From: CAJBLF01 sp964613015
GTDB taxonomy: Bacteria; Patescibacteriota; Gracilibacteria; Absconditabacterales; Absconditicoccaceae
Length of the DNA: 7,384 nt
Direction: 5' to 3'
Assembly (NCBI GenBank): GCA_964613015.1
Contig: CAZTFP010000037.1
Coordinates: forward strand, 1-7,384
Below are positions 1 through 5,875 of this stretch, piece after piece. Made by a program: the position numbers and the translations under genes. A model generated the notes under the pieces. The model worked only from the letters and a program-made list of their open reading frames with translations, ran no database searches and was not told the DNA's origin. Within the stretch, counting starts at the first letter, position 1; the number at the start of each line of letters is the position of its first letter.

Positions 1-51
1 CCTCGACGCGGAGCTTTGGAGACTCCCGCTCTACCGCTGAGCTACGGCCCT
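1..51 (-). tRNA. tRNA-Trp (anticodon CCA), 3' part cut by window edge
   Basis: The reverse strand folds as the first two-thirds of a tRNA. It has acceptor strand AGGGCCG, U8 A9, D-stem GCUC/GAGC around the loop AGCGGUA, and anticodon stem GGAGU/GCUCC closing the loop CUCCAAA. Positions 34-36 read CCA, so this tRNA decodes UGG as tryptophan. The T-arm, acceptor 3' strand and any encoded CCA lie beyond the window. Base 24 is G, as in ordinary tRNA-Trp, not the A24 of the known UGA-reading Hirsh suppressor. This fits an organism where UGA is glycine. It starts 7 nt after the closing helix of rnpB with no terminator between, so the two are probably cotranscribed. This tRNA cannot read CGA or CGG, so a second tRNA-Trp (UCG or CCG) would have to exist elsewhere. 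Confidence 0.93.
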
Positions 52-58
52 ATTTTTT

Positions 59-385
59 GTCCAAACAATAAGCCTGATTCTGTATAAAGTATAATGTATC
101 TATATCGGCATAGAGCCAACGTATTGCACTTTTCCGCCAAGGCGGATAAGCTTGCACTAGGTATGGTTTACCACTCGAGTCCACATCGTGGAAACTGAGT
201 AGAGGTAGCCTGCTTGAGCGGACATCCTCGCGTTGCATCTTTCCCCACGGCAAGCCGGGGTAGTTTACGTTTCTGTGGCACTTTCATTTACCCTTTCGGT
301 GTTCAACATCCGTTAGATGTTACCTATTTTTTAGTGTCAGGACTTTCCTCCCCACAGTTATGCGGGGCTATACAAAATTTGGACC
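59..385 (-). ncRNA. rnpB: RNase P RNA (class A-like)
   Basis: This is the catalytic RNA of RNase P, which removes 5' leaders from pre-tRNAs. The reverse strand carries the hallmark conserved blocks in order. Near the 5' end is GGGGAGGAAAGUCC (P4/CR-I). Then come GUGCCACAGAAACGUAAAC, the GGUAAACC...UGCAAG block, and near the 3' end ACAGAAUCAGGCUUAUU (CR-V/P4 3' strand). The ends pair as helix P1: GUCCAAA at about 378-384 with UUUGGAC at about 59-65. Length is about 330 nt. The part corresponding to P15-P17 looks short: after UGCAAG there is a tight hairpin (CCGCC/GGCGG, 133-146), and I see no GGU matching the L15 motif that holds tRNA 3'-CCA. Exact ends are inferred from P1. A promoter lies just upstream and tRNA-Trp follows immediately. 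Confidence 0.95.
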
Positions 386-406
386 AGTTCCTTTTAGTGA
401 ATTGGT

Positions 407-435
407 AAAATAATTCAACAGTAATTTATTCACAA
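407..435 (-). promoter_or_regulatory. Predicted promoter of rnpB
   Basis: On the minus strand, TTGTGA (430-435) is separated by 17 bp from TATTTT (407-412). The predicted start point lies about 10-20 nt before helix P1 of rnpB. The element sits in the gap after the ABC ATPase stop codon, so the RNA gene need not depend on the exporter promoter. The match is partial and the region is AT-rich, so chance similarity is possible. Confidence 0.45.
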
Positions 436-458
436 CACTCTATATCTACTCTTTGCAT

Positions 459-1259
459 TTATTTTTTAGTTCGCATTTTGCGTCTCATTCTCATATTATC
501 CTTGCTAGAAGATTGTTCTTCTCTTATACTAGAACCTGTTAATTTCAAAAATGCTTCTTCTAATGAATCCGTATTTGTTTGTTGTTTTAATTCTTTGCTT
601 GTACCAATGCTGATTATGTTTCCATGATCAATTATTGCTATTCTATTGGCTATTTTATCAGCTTCTTCCATATAATGTGTAGTAAGAAATATTGTCATAT
701 TTTCCGTTCTATTTAATTCAGTAATATATCATCGTAAAAAATTTCTTGTTTGTGGGTCTAATCATAATGTTGGTTCATCTAGAAATAAAATCTTTGGATG
801 ATGAATAAGCCCTCTTGCTATCTCTAGTCTTCTTTTCATACCACCAGAAAATGTTTTTACTAAATCACCTTTTCTATCCCATAGTTCTACTAGATGCAAT
901 AATTCTTCAATTCTTTTTTTTGCTATTTCTTTTGGTACTCCATATAAAGACGCATGAAACGTCATATTCTCATATGCTGTAAGCTCGTCGTCTAAGCTAG
1001 CATCTTGAAAGACTATTCCTATAGAACGTCTTACGTTGTTTTTGTCGGTAAATGGAGAAAAATCATTTATCATTACGTTTCCTGAACTTGCATTGAGCAG
1101 TGTGGTGAGTATTTTTATGGTTGTTGTTTTTCCCGCTCCATTAGGTCAAAGAAACGCGAATATCTCTCCTTTTCCTACATTGAAAGAGATATCATTGACG
1201 GCTATAAAATCTCCGAATTTTTTGGTCAGATTTTTTACTTGTATGATGTCCTTTGTCAT
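459..1259 (-). CDS. ABC exporter ATP-binding protein (DrrA/NatA-like)
   Basis: This 266-residue protein is the ATPase of an ABC-2 type exporter and would power the membrane permease encoded just upstream. Visible motifs in order are Walker A GPNGAGKTT from residue 38, a Q-loop glutamine at 85, signature SGGMKRR from 138, Walker B and D-loop ILFLDEPTLGLDPQTR from about 157, and the switch histidine in TTHYMEEAD at 195. The spacing is that of the daunorubicin-resistance/Na+-exporter ATPase family. Three TGA codons are read as Gly, including the first Walker A glycine (codon 38) and the D-loop glycine (codon 166). A CGA at residue 176 falls where the family usually has Trp (R..vW.yI). Under the standard code the gene breaks into pieces. 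The start is the ATG 25 bp after the permease stop, with no Shine-Dalgarno. The C-terminus is basic (RRKM.TKK). The substrate cannot be told; drug or lipid export is possible. Confidence 0.93.
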
Positions 1260-1284
1260 GCTTTTTTAAAAAAATATAAAATTT

Positions 1285-2031
1285 TTATACCTCTATTTTC
1301 GAGAAAAAATAACTTCAGATAATCGTTACTATCATTGTTACGGATATGAGTACTAGAGAGTCTATTCATAGTCCAAAATGACTTGTTCCTATTAGCGATC
1401 ATCTGATTGCGTCTACACCATAGGTGAGTGGATTGAATTGGGTAATATATCCGATGCCTTTTGCTAAACCGTCAAGTGGAAATAAAGCTCCTGATAGGAA
1501 AAATACTGGCATAATTACAAAATTCATAATCAATTGAAATGCTTGCATATCTTCCAGTTTTGATGCGATTGCCGTTCATAATGCTGTAAATAGTATTGCT
1601 ATCAAAAACATGAACGCAAATGCTACCAGTATCATTATTAGGCTTCCTGGTCTAAATCCTACTAGCATAGATATTAAGAAAACAATGATACCCTGAAATA
1701 ATGCTACGGTTGCTCATCAAAGCGTTCTTCCTATCATGATTTTATATCTAGACACTGGTGCCACTAAACTCTCCTTGAGAAATCAAAACTGCCTATCCCA
1801 AATAACCTCTATTCCATTAAACATTGCTGTAAAGAGAATGCTCATAGCGATAATACCTGGTGCTAGAAATTCTATATAATTCCCTCATCATGCTTTTTGA
1901 TATACTGGACCAAACCCATATCCTAGTGCTACTAAAAAGAGAATAGGTTGTCCTAAAGAACCGACCATTCTTGCTTTTGACCTCCAAAATCTCTTTATCT
2001 GTCTTAATCGCATTATATAAATAGGACCCAT
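1285..2031 (-). CDS. ABC-2 type exporter permease (DrrB/NatB-like)
   Basis: This 248-residue integral membrane protein is the translocation channel of the exporter whose ATPase follows 25 bp downstream. After a short basic N-terminal segment (LRQIKRFWRSKAR) comes the family motif VGSLGQPILFLVALG. Six hydrophobic segments follow, at roughly residues 25-40, 56-76, 101-124, 132-157, 166-186 and 224-243. Other ABC-2 landmarks are FNGIEVIWDRQFGFLKE (about 72-88) and the conserved LSGALFPL...ITQFNPLTYGVD..R stretch (about 179-210). Nine TGA codons are read as Gly, including two TGA TGA pairs (residues 48-49 and 104-105). CGA at residue 8 falls where relatives carry Trp (IYIMWLRQ). The frame stays open upstream to about 2167 but holds no ATG, GTG or TTG there, so the ATG at 2031 is the start. 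It has no Shine-Dalgarno. The substrate is unknown. Confidence 0.92.
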
Positions 2032-2067
2032 AGTATTTGTGATAATATAAAAAACATATGCAGCTTT

Positions 2068-2095
2068 CTTATATTCTTCCTTATCAAATTGTCAA
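2068..2095 (-). promoter_or_regulatory. Predicted promoter of the ABC exporter operon
   Basis: On the minus strand a perfect TTGACA (2090-2095) lies 16 bp from TATAAG (2068-2073). The predicted start point near 2060 leaves a leader of about 30 nt before the permease ATG. It faces away from the DUF378 promoter in the same intergenic region. A consensus -35 box in the right place makes this the best promoter candidate in the window. Confidence 0.6.
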
Positions 2096-2102
2096 ATATT
2101 TC

Positions 2103-2131
2103 TTGCTTTTTGATTTCAAATCTGTTATATA
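2103..2131 (+). promoter_or_regulatory. Predicted promoter of the DUF378 gene
   Basis: TTGCTT (2103-2108) and TATATA (2126-2131) are 17 bp apart on the plus strand, leaving a leader of about 50 nt before the ATG at 2189. It is divergent from the exporter promoter, with -35 boxes only 7 bp apart. A small dyad lies in its spacer. The match is reasonable but the DNA is AT-rich. Confidence 0.4.
2109..2120. repeat. Short dyad TTTGA-TT-TCAAA between divergent promoters
   Basis: Five-base arms flank two bases, inside the spacer of the rightward promoter and next to the -35 box of the leftward one. TCAAAT also occurs twice nearby (2084-2089 and 2092-2097). The position would suit an operator for both directions, but short AT-rich dyads arise often by chance. 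Confidence 0.25.
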
Positions 2132-2188
2132 GAGATGTTCTTTATCCTACTGGATAAAATCGTTATTTATTTTTCATTCACTATTCTT

Positions 2189-2413
2189 ATGAAAAATTTT
2201 GCTGGTTCAGAAAACATTAGAAAAATTGCACGAATTCTCTTAATTATTGGATGACTTAATTGGGGGTTGTTGTGATTATTTAATGTTGATCTTGTGGCGC
2301 TTATTTTTGGCTACGGTTTTCTTGCGCGTTTAATATATGTCTTGGTGTGAATTGCTACCGTATATGTTCTTCTCTATCCTGCTACAAAAACACGTATGCC
2401 ACTTAGAAAATAA
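2189..2413 (+). CDS. DUF378 family small membrane protein
   Basis: This 74-residue protein has two hydrophobic segments (about residues 13-32 and 45-63). It carries the family pattern IGGLNWGLLGLFNVDLVALIFG followed by ...LARLIYVLVGIA, typical of DUF378 (YuzA-like) proteins. The function of this family is not known; it is expected in the cytoplasmic membrane. Three TGA codons are read as Gly, including the glycine before LNW and the one in LLGLF. CGA at residue 15 sits at a position where Trp is plausible (KIAWIL), while the conserved Arg of LAR is CGT. The ORF is too broken to be seen under the standard code. The start is the only ATG fitting the family length. It is divergent from the ABC exporter and 68 bp ahead of the HAD gene. 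It could share that operon or have its own unit. Confidence 0.88.
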
Positions 2414-2481
2414 ATTTTGAGCTAACATATTTTTTGTTTTGCTTTATCATGTTTTCTTTATTTTTAAAATTGTGATAAAAA

Positions 2482-3093
2482 ATGGTTAATACTATTAAAA
2501 CTGTTATATTCGATTTATGATGAGTATATTTTACTGATGGGACAAAATATGCGATAGAAACCATATCTTCTCGTTATAATATCTCTAAAGAAAACGTACA
2601 AGAAGTATTAAAAGGTGATTTATGAACGCAATATAGGATTTGAAAACTTACTGCTGATGAATTTTGGAAAAAGGCTAAGGAATTTCGAAATATAGATGTG
2701 TCTTCAAAAGAACTATCAAATATTTGGTTGCAAGAATACACATTGATTCCTTGAACATCTGATATTGTTGATAGATTAAAGAATTCATTATATGAAATTA
2801 TTTTTTTATCAGATAATGTCCAAGAAAGAATAGATTTCTTAGAAAAAAAATATCCTTTTTTGCATAAGTTTAATGGGTGAGTTTTTTCTCATATTGCTAA
2901 AACCAGAAAACCAGATCCTGTAATTTATGAGTTAGCTCTTGCTGAAGCTATTAATTCTTCTCATGAATGTGTATATGTTGATGATAAGGAAGAGCTTCTT
3001 GAACCTGCAAAAGCATTAGGAATGTCTACCATTCATTTCAAACATCCTGAGCAACTTGAAAAAGAATTAAAAAAATTATGACTTACGTTTTAA
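2482..3093 (+). CDS. HAD superfamily hydrolase, subfamily IA-like
   Basis: This 203-residue protein belongs to the haloacid dehalogenase-like superfamily, mostly phosphatases acting on small phosphorylated metabolites through an aspartyl-phosphate intermediate. Visible motifs are motif I FDLGGVYFTDG with nucleophile Asp11, motif II IFLSDN (Ser110), motif III KTRKPDP (Lys143), and motif IV YVDD (Asp167, Asp168). A helical cap domain fills residues 18-90. Residues 13 and 14 are two consecutive TGA codons read as Gly. The second Asp of the usual DxD, the general acid in phosphatases, is therefore glycine. FDLGGV/FDLGNV members exist in the family, so this is a subgroup trait and not damage. Seven TGA codons occur in total, and CGA at residue 69 is predicted Trp. 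ung follows after 13 bp. The substrate is unknown; the context suggests nucleotides or sugar phosphates. Confidence 0.92.
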
Positions 3094-3106
3094 TTATTCG
3101 TTACGT

Positions 3107-3793
3107 ATGGTTGATATTATACAGGTTCAAATCGATCAGACACGAAAAAATGTGCTTAATGATGAGTTTTTTAAGCCTTATTTTGCTCAAATTAAAAATT
3201 TTCTTCTTCATGAAAAACAACTTGGACATATAGTTTATCCTAAATGATCTAATATTTTTAATGCTTTTAATCTGACCCCTTTTGATAAGGTAAGGGTCGT
3301 TATTCTTTGACAAGATCCTTATCATTGAGAGTGAGAAGCTCATGGACTATGTTTTTCTGTTCAAGATGGAATCAAATTACCTCCGTCATTAAAAAATATT
3401 TTCAAAGAATTGCATACAGATATAGGTATGTCGATACCAACAACATGAAATCTTACCCATCGAGCAGAGCAGTGAATATTTTTATTGAATGCTAGTTTAA
3501 CTGTTATGAAAGATAGTCCCAACTCACATAAAGATATATGATGGCATATCTTTACTGATGCTGTGATCAAAACTATTTCTGATAAAAAAGATGGAGTAGT
3601 TTTTTTATTACGATGAGCTTTTGCACAAAAAAAGAAAGAACTTATAGACATCACTAGACATTTTATTTTAGAGTGTCCACATCCATCACCATTTAGCGTA
3701 CATAAATGATTTTTTGGCTGTAAACACTTTTCTAAAGTAAATGATATTTTGAAAAATAGAGGAGAGCAGGAGATAGATTGGACTGTTAGTTAA
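3107..3793 (+). CDS. ung: Uracil-DNA glycosylase, family 1
   Basis: This 228-residue enzyme cuts uracil from DNA (from cytosine deamination or dUMP misincorporation) and starts base excision repair. The diagnostic motifs are complete: GQDPYHG (68-74) with water-activating Asp70, LCFSV (81-85) whose Phe stacks on uracil, LLNASLTV (126-133) with uracil-binding Asn128, and HPSPFSVHKGFFGC (192-205) with catalytic His192 and the DNA-intercalation loop. Length is normal. Nine TGA codons are read as Gly; three lie in GQDPYHGEG, where only glycine makes sense. CGA at residues 13, 119 and 169 aligns with tryptophans of the family (ltWhdvL, WAEQG, FLLWG), whereas family arginines here use AGA or AGG. 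The gene lies 13 bp after the HAD gene and 20 bp before the first kinase-like gene, probably cotranscribed. The ATG start has no Shine-Dalgarno. Confidence 0.97.
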
Positions 3794-3813
3794 TTTATTT
3801 TATTGTGTATTTC

Positions 3814-4302
3814 ATGAAATTTCCTAATAAGATTTATATTATTGGTGGAGCTGGAACTGGTAAGTCTACGCTTGCCAAAAAAATTAGTAAAATAAAAAAT
3901 ATTCCACATTTTTGTTTGGATGATATCACGCGATTCAAAAAATACACTGAAAAACTTCCTTTGGACCAAAGAGCGTATACATTGCATCATGATATATTGT
4001 TGCCATACAAAAAATGGATTATCGAATGATTCGCTGTGGATCGAGTGGATGAATGTTATCAAAAAGCAGATCTTGTTATTGTTTTGGATGTTCCTGGAAT
4101 TGTTACATCACGAAGGATGATCAAAAGATATTTTCATAGAACTTCTACGAGAAATTTTTTGTGAATAATTAAATTGATTAAACGAGCTTTGAAATATCAT
4201 AATCATAGTAATCCATATTCTGTCCATAGACTTATTGGTGACTGTAAAAGATACAAATGTAAGTATATAATTATTCACGATGCTAAAGAAATATTAGGTT
4301 AA
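3814..4302 (+). CDS. P-loop kinase-like protein (FlaR/topology-modulation type), copy 1
   Basis: This 162-residue P-loop NTPase resembles the small adenylate-kinase-like proteins annotated as topology modulation protein or FlaR. Walker A GGAGTGKST spans residues 11-19. An LDD follows near 35-37, WIIEG at 68-72 (a hallmark of the group), ADLVIVLD at 85-92, and a basic segment WRMIKRYFHR at 100-109 that probably acts as a phosphate-binding lid. The C-terminus (DCKRYKCKYIIIHD..EILG) is shared with copy 2. Read with CGA=Trp, residues 40, 77, 100 and 124 become tryptophan; residue 100 aligns with a TGG in copy 2. Two TGA codons are Gly, including that of WIIEG. A GTG at 3805 could add three residues, but the ATG at 3814 matches the start of copy 2. 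The substrate is unknown; nucleotide-type kinase activity is a guess from the fold. Confidence 0.88.
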
Positions 4303-4322
4303 TTTATTTTTTATAAAAATAT

Positions 4323-4820
4323 ATGAAACTTCCTGATAAGATTTATATTGTTGGCGGAGCTGGAAGTGGTAAGTCTACACTTGCCAAAAAAATTAGTAAA
4401 ATAAAACATATTCCTAATTTTGACTTGGATGATATTATGCGGTTCAAAAAATATACAGAAAAGTTACCTATGGAACAAAGAGATTATAAACTTAATGCAT
4501 TATTACAAGAACATATTAAGCGAGTGATTGAATGATGTGCTGTTGATCGATCTGATATCTGTTATCAAGAAGCTGATCTTGTAATTGTATTGGATGTTTC
4601 TAAATATATTGTTGCTTGGAGAATTTTTAAAAGATATCTATATCTTATCTTTCATTGAAATTTTACTGGAACCTTTGTGTGAATGATAAATCTTATACAA
4701 CGAGCTATGAAGTATCAAAACCCCAAAACACATCATTCTCTTTATAGACATATCAATGACTGTAAAAAATATAAGTGTGATTATATAGTTATTCATCATG
4801 ATAAAGAAATATTGGGTTAA
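4323..4820 (+). CDS. P-loop kinase-like protein (FlaR/topology-modulation type), copy 2
   Basis: This 165-residue paralogue of the preceding gene is nearly identical over the first 50 residues and diverges towards the middle and C-terminus. Walker A is GGAGSGKST (11-19). Then come LDD near 35-37, the VIEG element at 68-71 preceded by a CGA codon where copy 1 has TGG, ADLVIVLD at 84-91, and WRIFKRY at 99-105 with a TGG where copy 1 has CGA. CGG at residue 40 aligns with CGA in copy 1. These swaps show that CGA, CGG and TGG all encode tryptophan. Three TGA codons are read as Gly. An insertion of about four residues around 108-116 lengthens the segment after the lid. It sits 20 bp from copy 1 and 15 bp from the Nudix gene. 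Whether the copies differ in substrate or form a heterodimer cannot be seen. Confidence 0.88.
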
Positions 4821-4835
4821 TTTATATTTTTATAT

Positions 4836-5390
4836 ATGTATCCAATGCAACTTATAAAAGAAGAAATTGTCTTTCAATGAAAGATTATCGAGGTTGTTCA
4901 ACAAACTGTTAAGATAGGTGATAAAGAACTTCTTCGAGAAATTGCTAAAAGATCTCCCTGAGTTCGTCTCATTATTTGTGATGGCGATAAAGTTCTTATT
5001 ACCAAAGAATTTCGTAGAGAGATAAATACAGAAGATTATCGTTTGCCTGGTGGTAAGGTCTTTGATACTCTCAAAGAATATAATGAACATAGACATGATA
5101 TAGAAAAATACGCTTTGCTCTGAGTTAAACGTGAATGTGAAGAAGAAACATGACTTATTCCTCAAGATATATCTCTTTATTATGTTTCTAAGGTTTGAGC
5201 TACTATAGAACGAGACTTATATTATTATGTTATTACAAAATTTACTCATCATGAGAAATGACAACAACTAGAGCTTTGAGAAAATATTACGATAGAATGG
5301 AAAACTAAAGAAGAGATATTGGCACTTGTTAAAAAATGAGCCATGCATGAAGATAGATCGGTATGAGTTTTGATGAAATATTTGAATTAA
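4836..5390 (+). CDS. Nudix hydrolase (ADP-ribose pyrophosphatase-like, modified Nudix box)
   Basis: This 184-residue Nudix enzyme would hydrolyse a nucleoside diphosphate linked to another group. The context and the pattern RSPGVRLI...YRLPGGKV, followed by a late WDLYYYV, recall ADP-ribose or nucleotide-sugar pyrophosphatases. The metal-binding half of the Nudix box is intact: RECEEETGL at 99-107. The stretch between PGG (71-73) and this element is about 12 residues longer than in the usual GX5EX7REUXEEXGU, so the first glutamate is not in its standard place (Glu90 is nearest). Nine TGA codons encode Gly, among them the Nudix-box glycine 106. CGA at residues 34 and 126 is predicted Trp, while the Nudix-box Arg99 is CGT. 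The ATG at 4845 (residue 4) is an alternative start. It is the last gene of the rightward operon, ending 3 bp before the stop of the convergent MTH1-like gene. Confidence 0.88.
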
Positions 5391-5393
5391 TAT

Positions 5394-5852
5394 TTATTTT
5401 CATATATAATTTGCTAACTTCCCTTCTTCGTTGAATGTGAATGTCATATCGAAAGGTACTTGTTTGTTGATTAATTTTGGTAACCATATACGATCATCTT
5501 CTCGCATATTATCATATGGAATACTTTTGGTATCTCGTCGTTGAGGCTTCATTTCTTCTGTTTCCCTATGTGCGCCATCATATGTTCAACTGAAAACGTG
5601 TACGTCTTGGTCTCGTTCTGGTTTCCCTTTATTGAAAAAATGGAGTATACCAACTTTTTCTATATCATTTTCCTTAAGAAAAATTCCCGCTTCTTCAGAA
5701 AGCTCTCTAAGTGCTGTTTGTATGATTGTTTCTCCTGTATGATTTTTCCCACCAAATCAGTTCCATTTCCCCACACCAAATCATCTCTTCTTCATTCCAA
5801 GAAGAAGTTGTCATATATTATTAAAAAGGAAGATGTGAGTTGTCTGTAACAT
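5394..5852 (-). CDS. MTH1-like Nudix hydrolase (oxidised purine dNTP pyrophosphatase)
   Basis: This 152-residue protein closely resembles MTH1/NUDT1 and its bacterial relatives. These hydrolyse 8-oxo-dGTP, 2-hydroxy-dATP and similar oxidised nucleotides to monophosphates and so prevent mutation. Visible features are LLLGMKKRGFGVGKWNGFGGK (from about 16), then a perfect Nudix box from Gly35: G-x5-E41-x7-R49-E50-L-S-E53-E54-A-G-I. QDVHVF follows at 82-87, EEMKPQ at 99-104, and MWEDD..WLP at 116-125 with Asp119 and Asp120, which match the base-recognising acidic pair of MTH1. CGA codons at 80, 105, 106 and 117 are read as Trp. Residue 117 corresponds to the tryptophan that stacks on the base in MTH1, and 105 to the Trp of MRPxW. 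Five TGA codons encode Gly. It lies 23 bp after recG, probably in its operon. Confidence 0.93.
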
Positions 5853-5875
5853 TCTTTATACGTTATAAACTAAAA

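Larger units (their letters stand above)
3791..4835 (+). repeat. Tandem duplication of kinase gene with its spacer
   Basis: The two kinase genes are similar at DNA level, most strongly over their first 90 or so bases (from about 3828 and 4337). The spacer before each gene is also alike. From the preceding stop codon to the next ATG both are exactly 26 bases and begin with the same 11 bases, TAATTTATTTT (3791 and 4300). The stop of copy 2 is followed by TAATTTAT as well (4818). The duplicated unit therefore seems to have included the intergenic sequence. Confidence 0.7.

Noticed and set aside
133..146. Palindrome TCCGCCAAGGCGGA as a terminator or operator
   Set aside because: It lies inside rnpB, where it forms an internal helix, and has no T-tract after it.
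50..408. Small ORFs on both strands between the tRNA and the ABC ATPase
   Set aside because: They lie over the conserved structure of RNase P RNA and resemble no protein.
459..1259. Several short ORFs that look like fragments of a frameshifted or decayed ABC ATPase pseudogene
   Set aside because: The pieces lie in the same frame and are separated only by TGA codons at glycine positions; with UGA=Gly the gene is complete.
2032..2166. N-terminal extension of the ABC permease
   Set aside because: The frame is open but contains no usable start codon, the family length fits the ATG at 2031, and a good promoter lies within the stretch.
2416..2470. Separate promoter for the HAD-ung operon
   Set aside because: Only weak matches (such as TTGTTT and TTTATT) in a T-rich stretch; not good enough to list as a feature.
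3101..3654. Overlapping ORFs on both strands across this stretch
   Set aside because: They are other-frame shadows of ung, whose catalytic motifs are intact in one frame once TGA is read as Gly.
4830..5165. Minus-strand ORF of about 110 residues
   Set aside because: It is a shadow of the Nudix hydrolase; composition is Phe/Ser/Asn-rich low complexity with no family motif.
5541..5849. Plus-strand ORF of about 100 residues
   Set aside because: It is antisense to the MTH1-like gene, which has a perfect Nudix box on the other strand.
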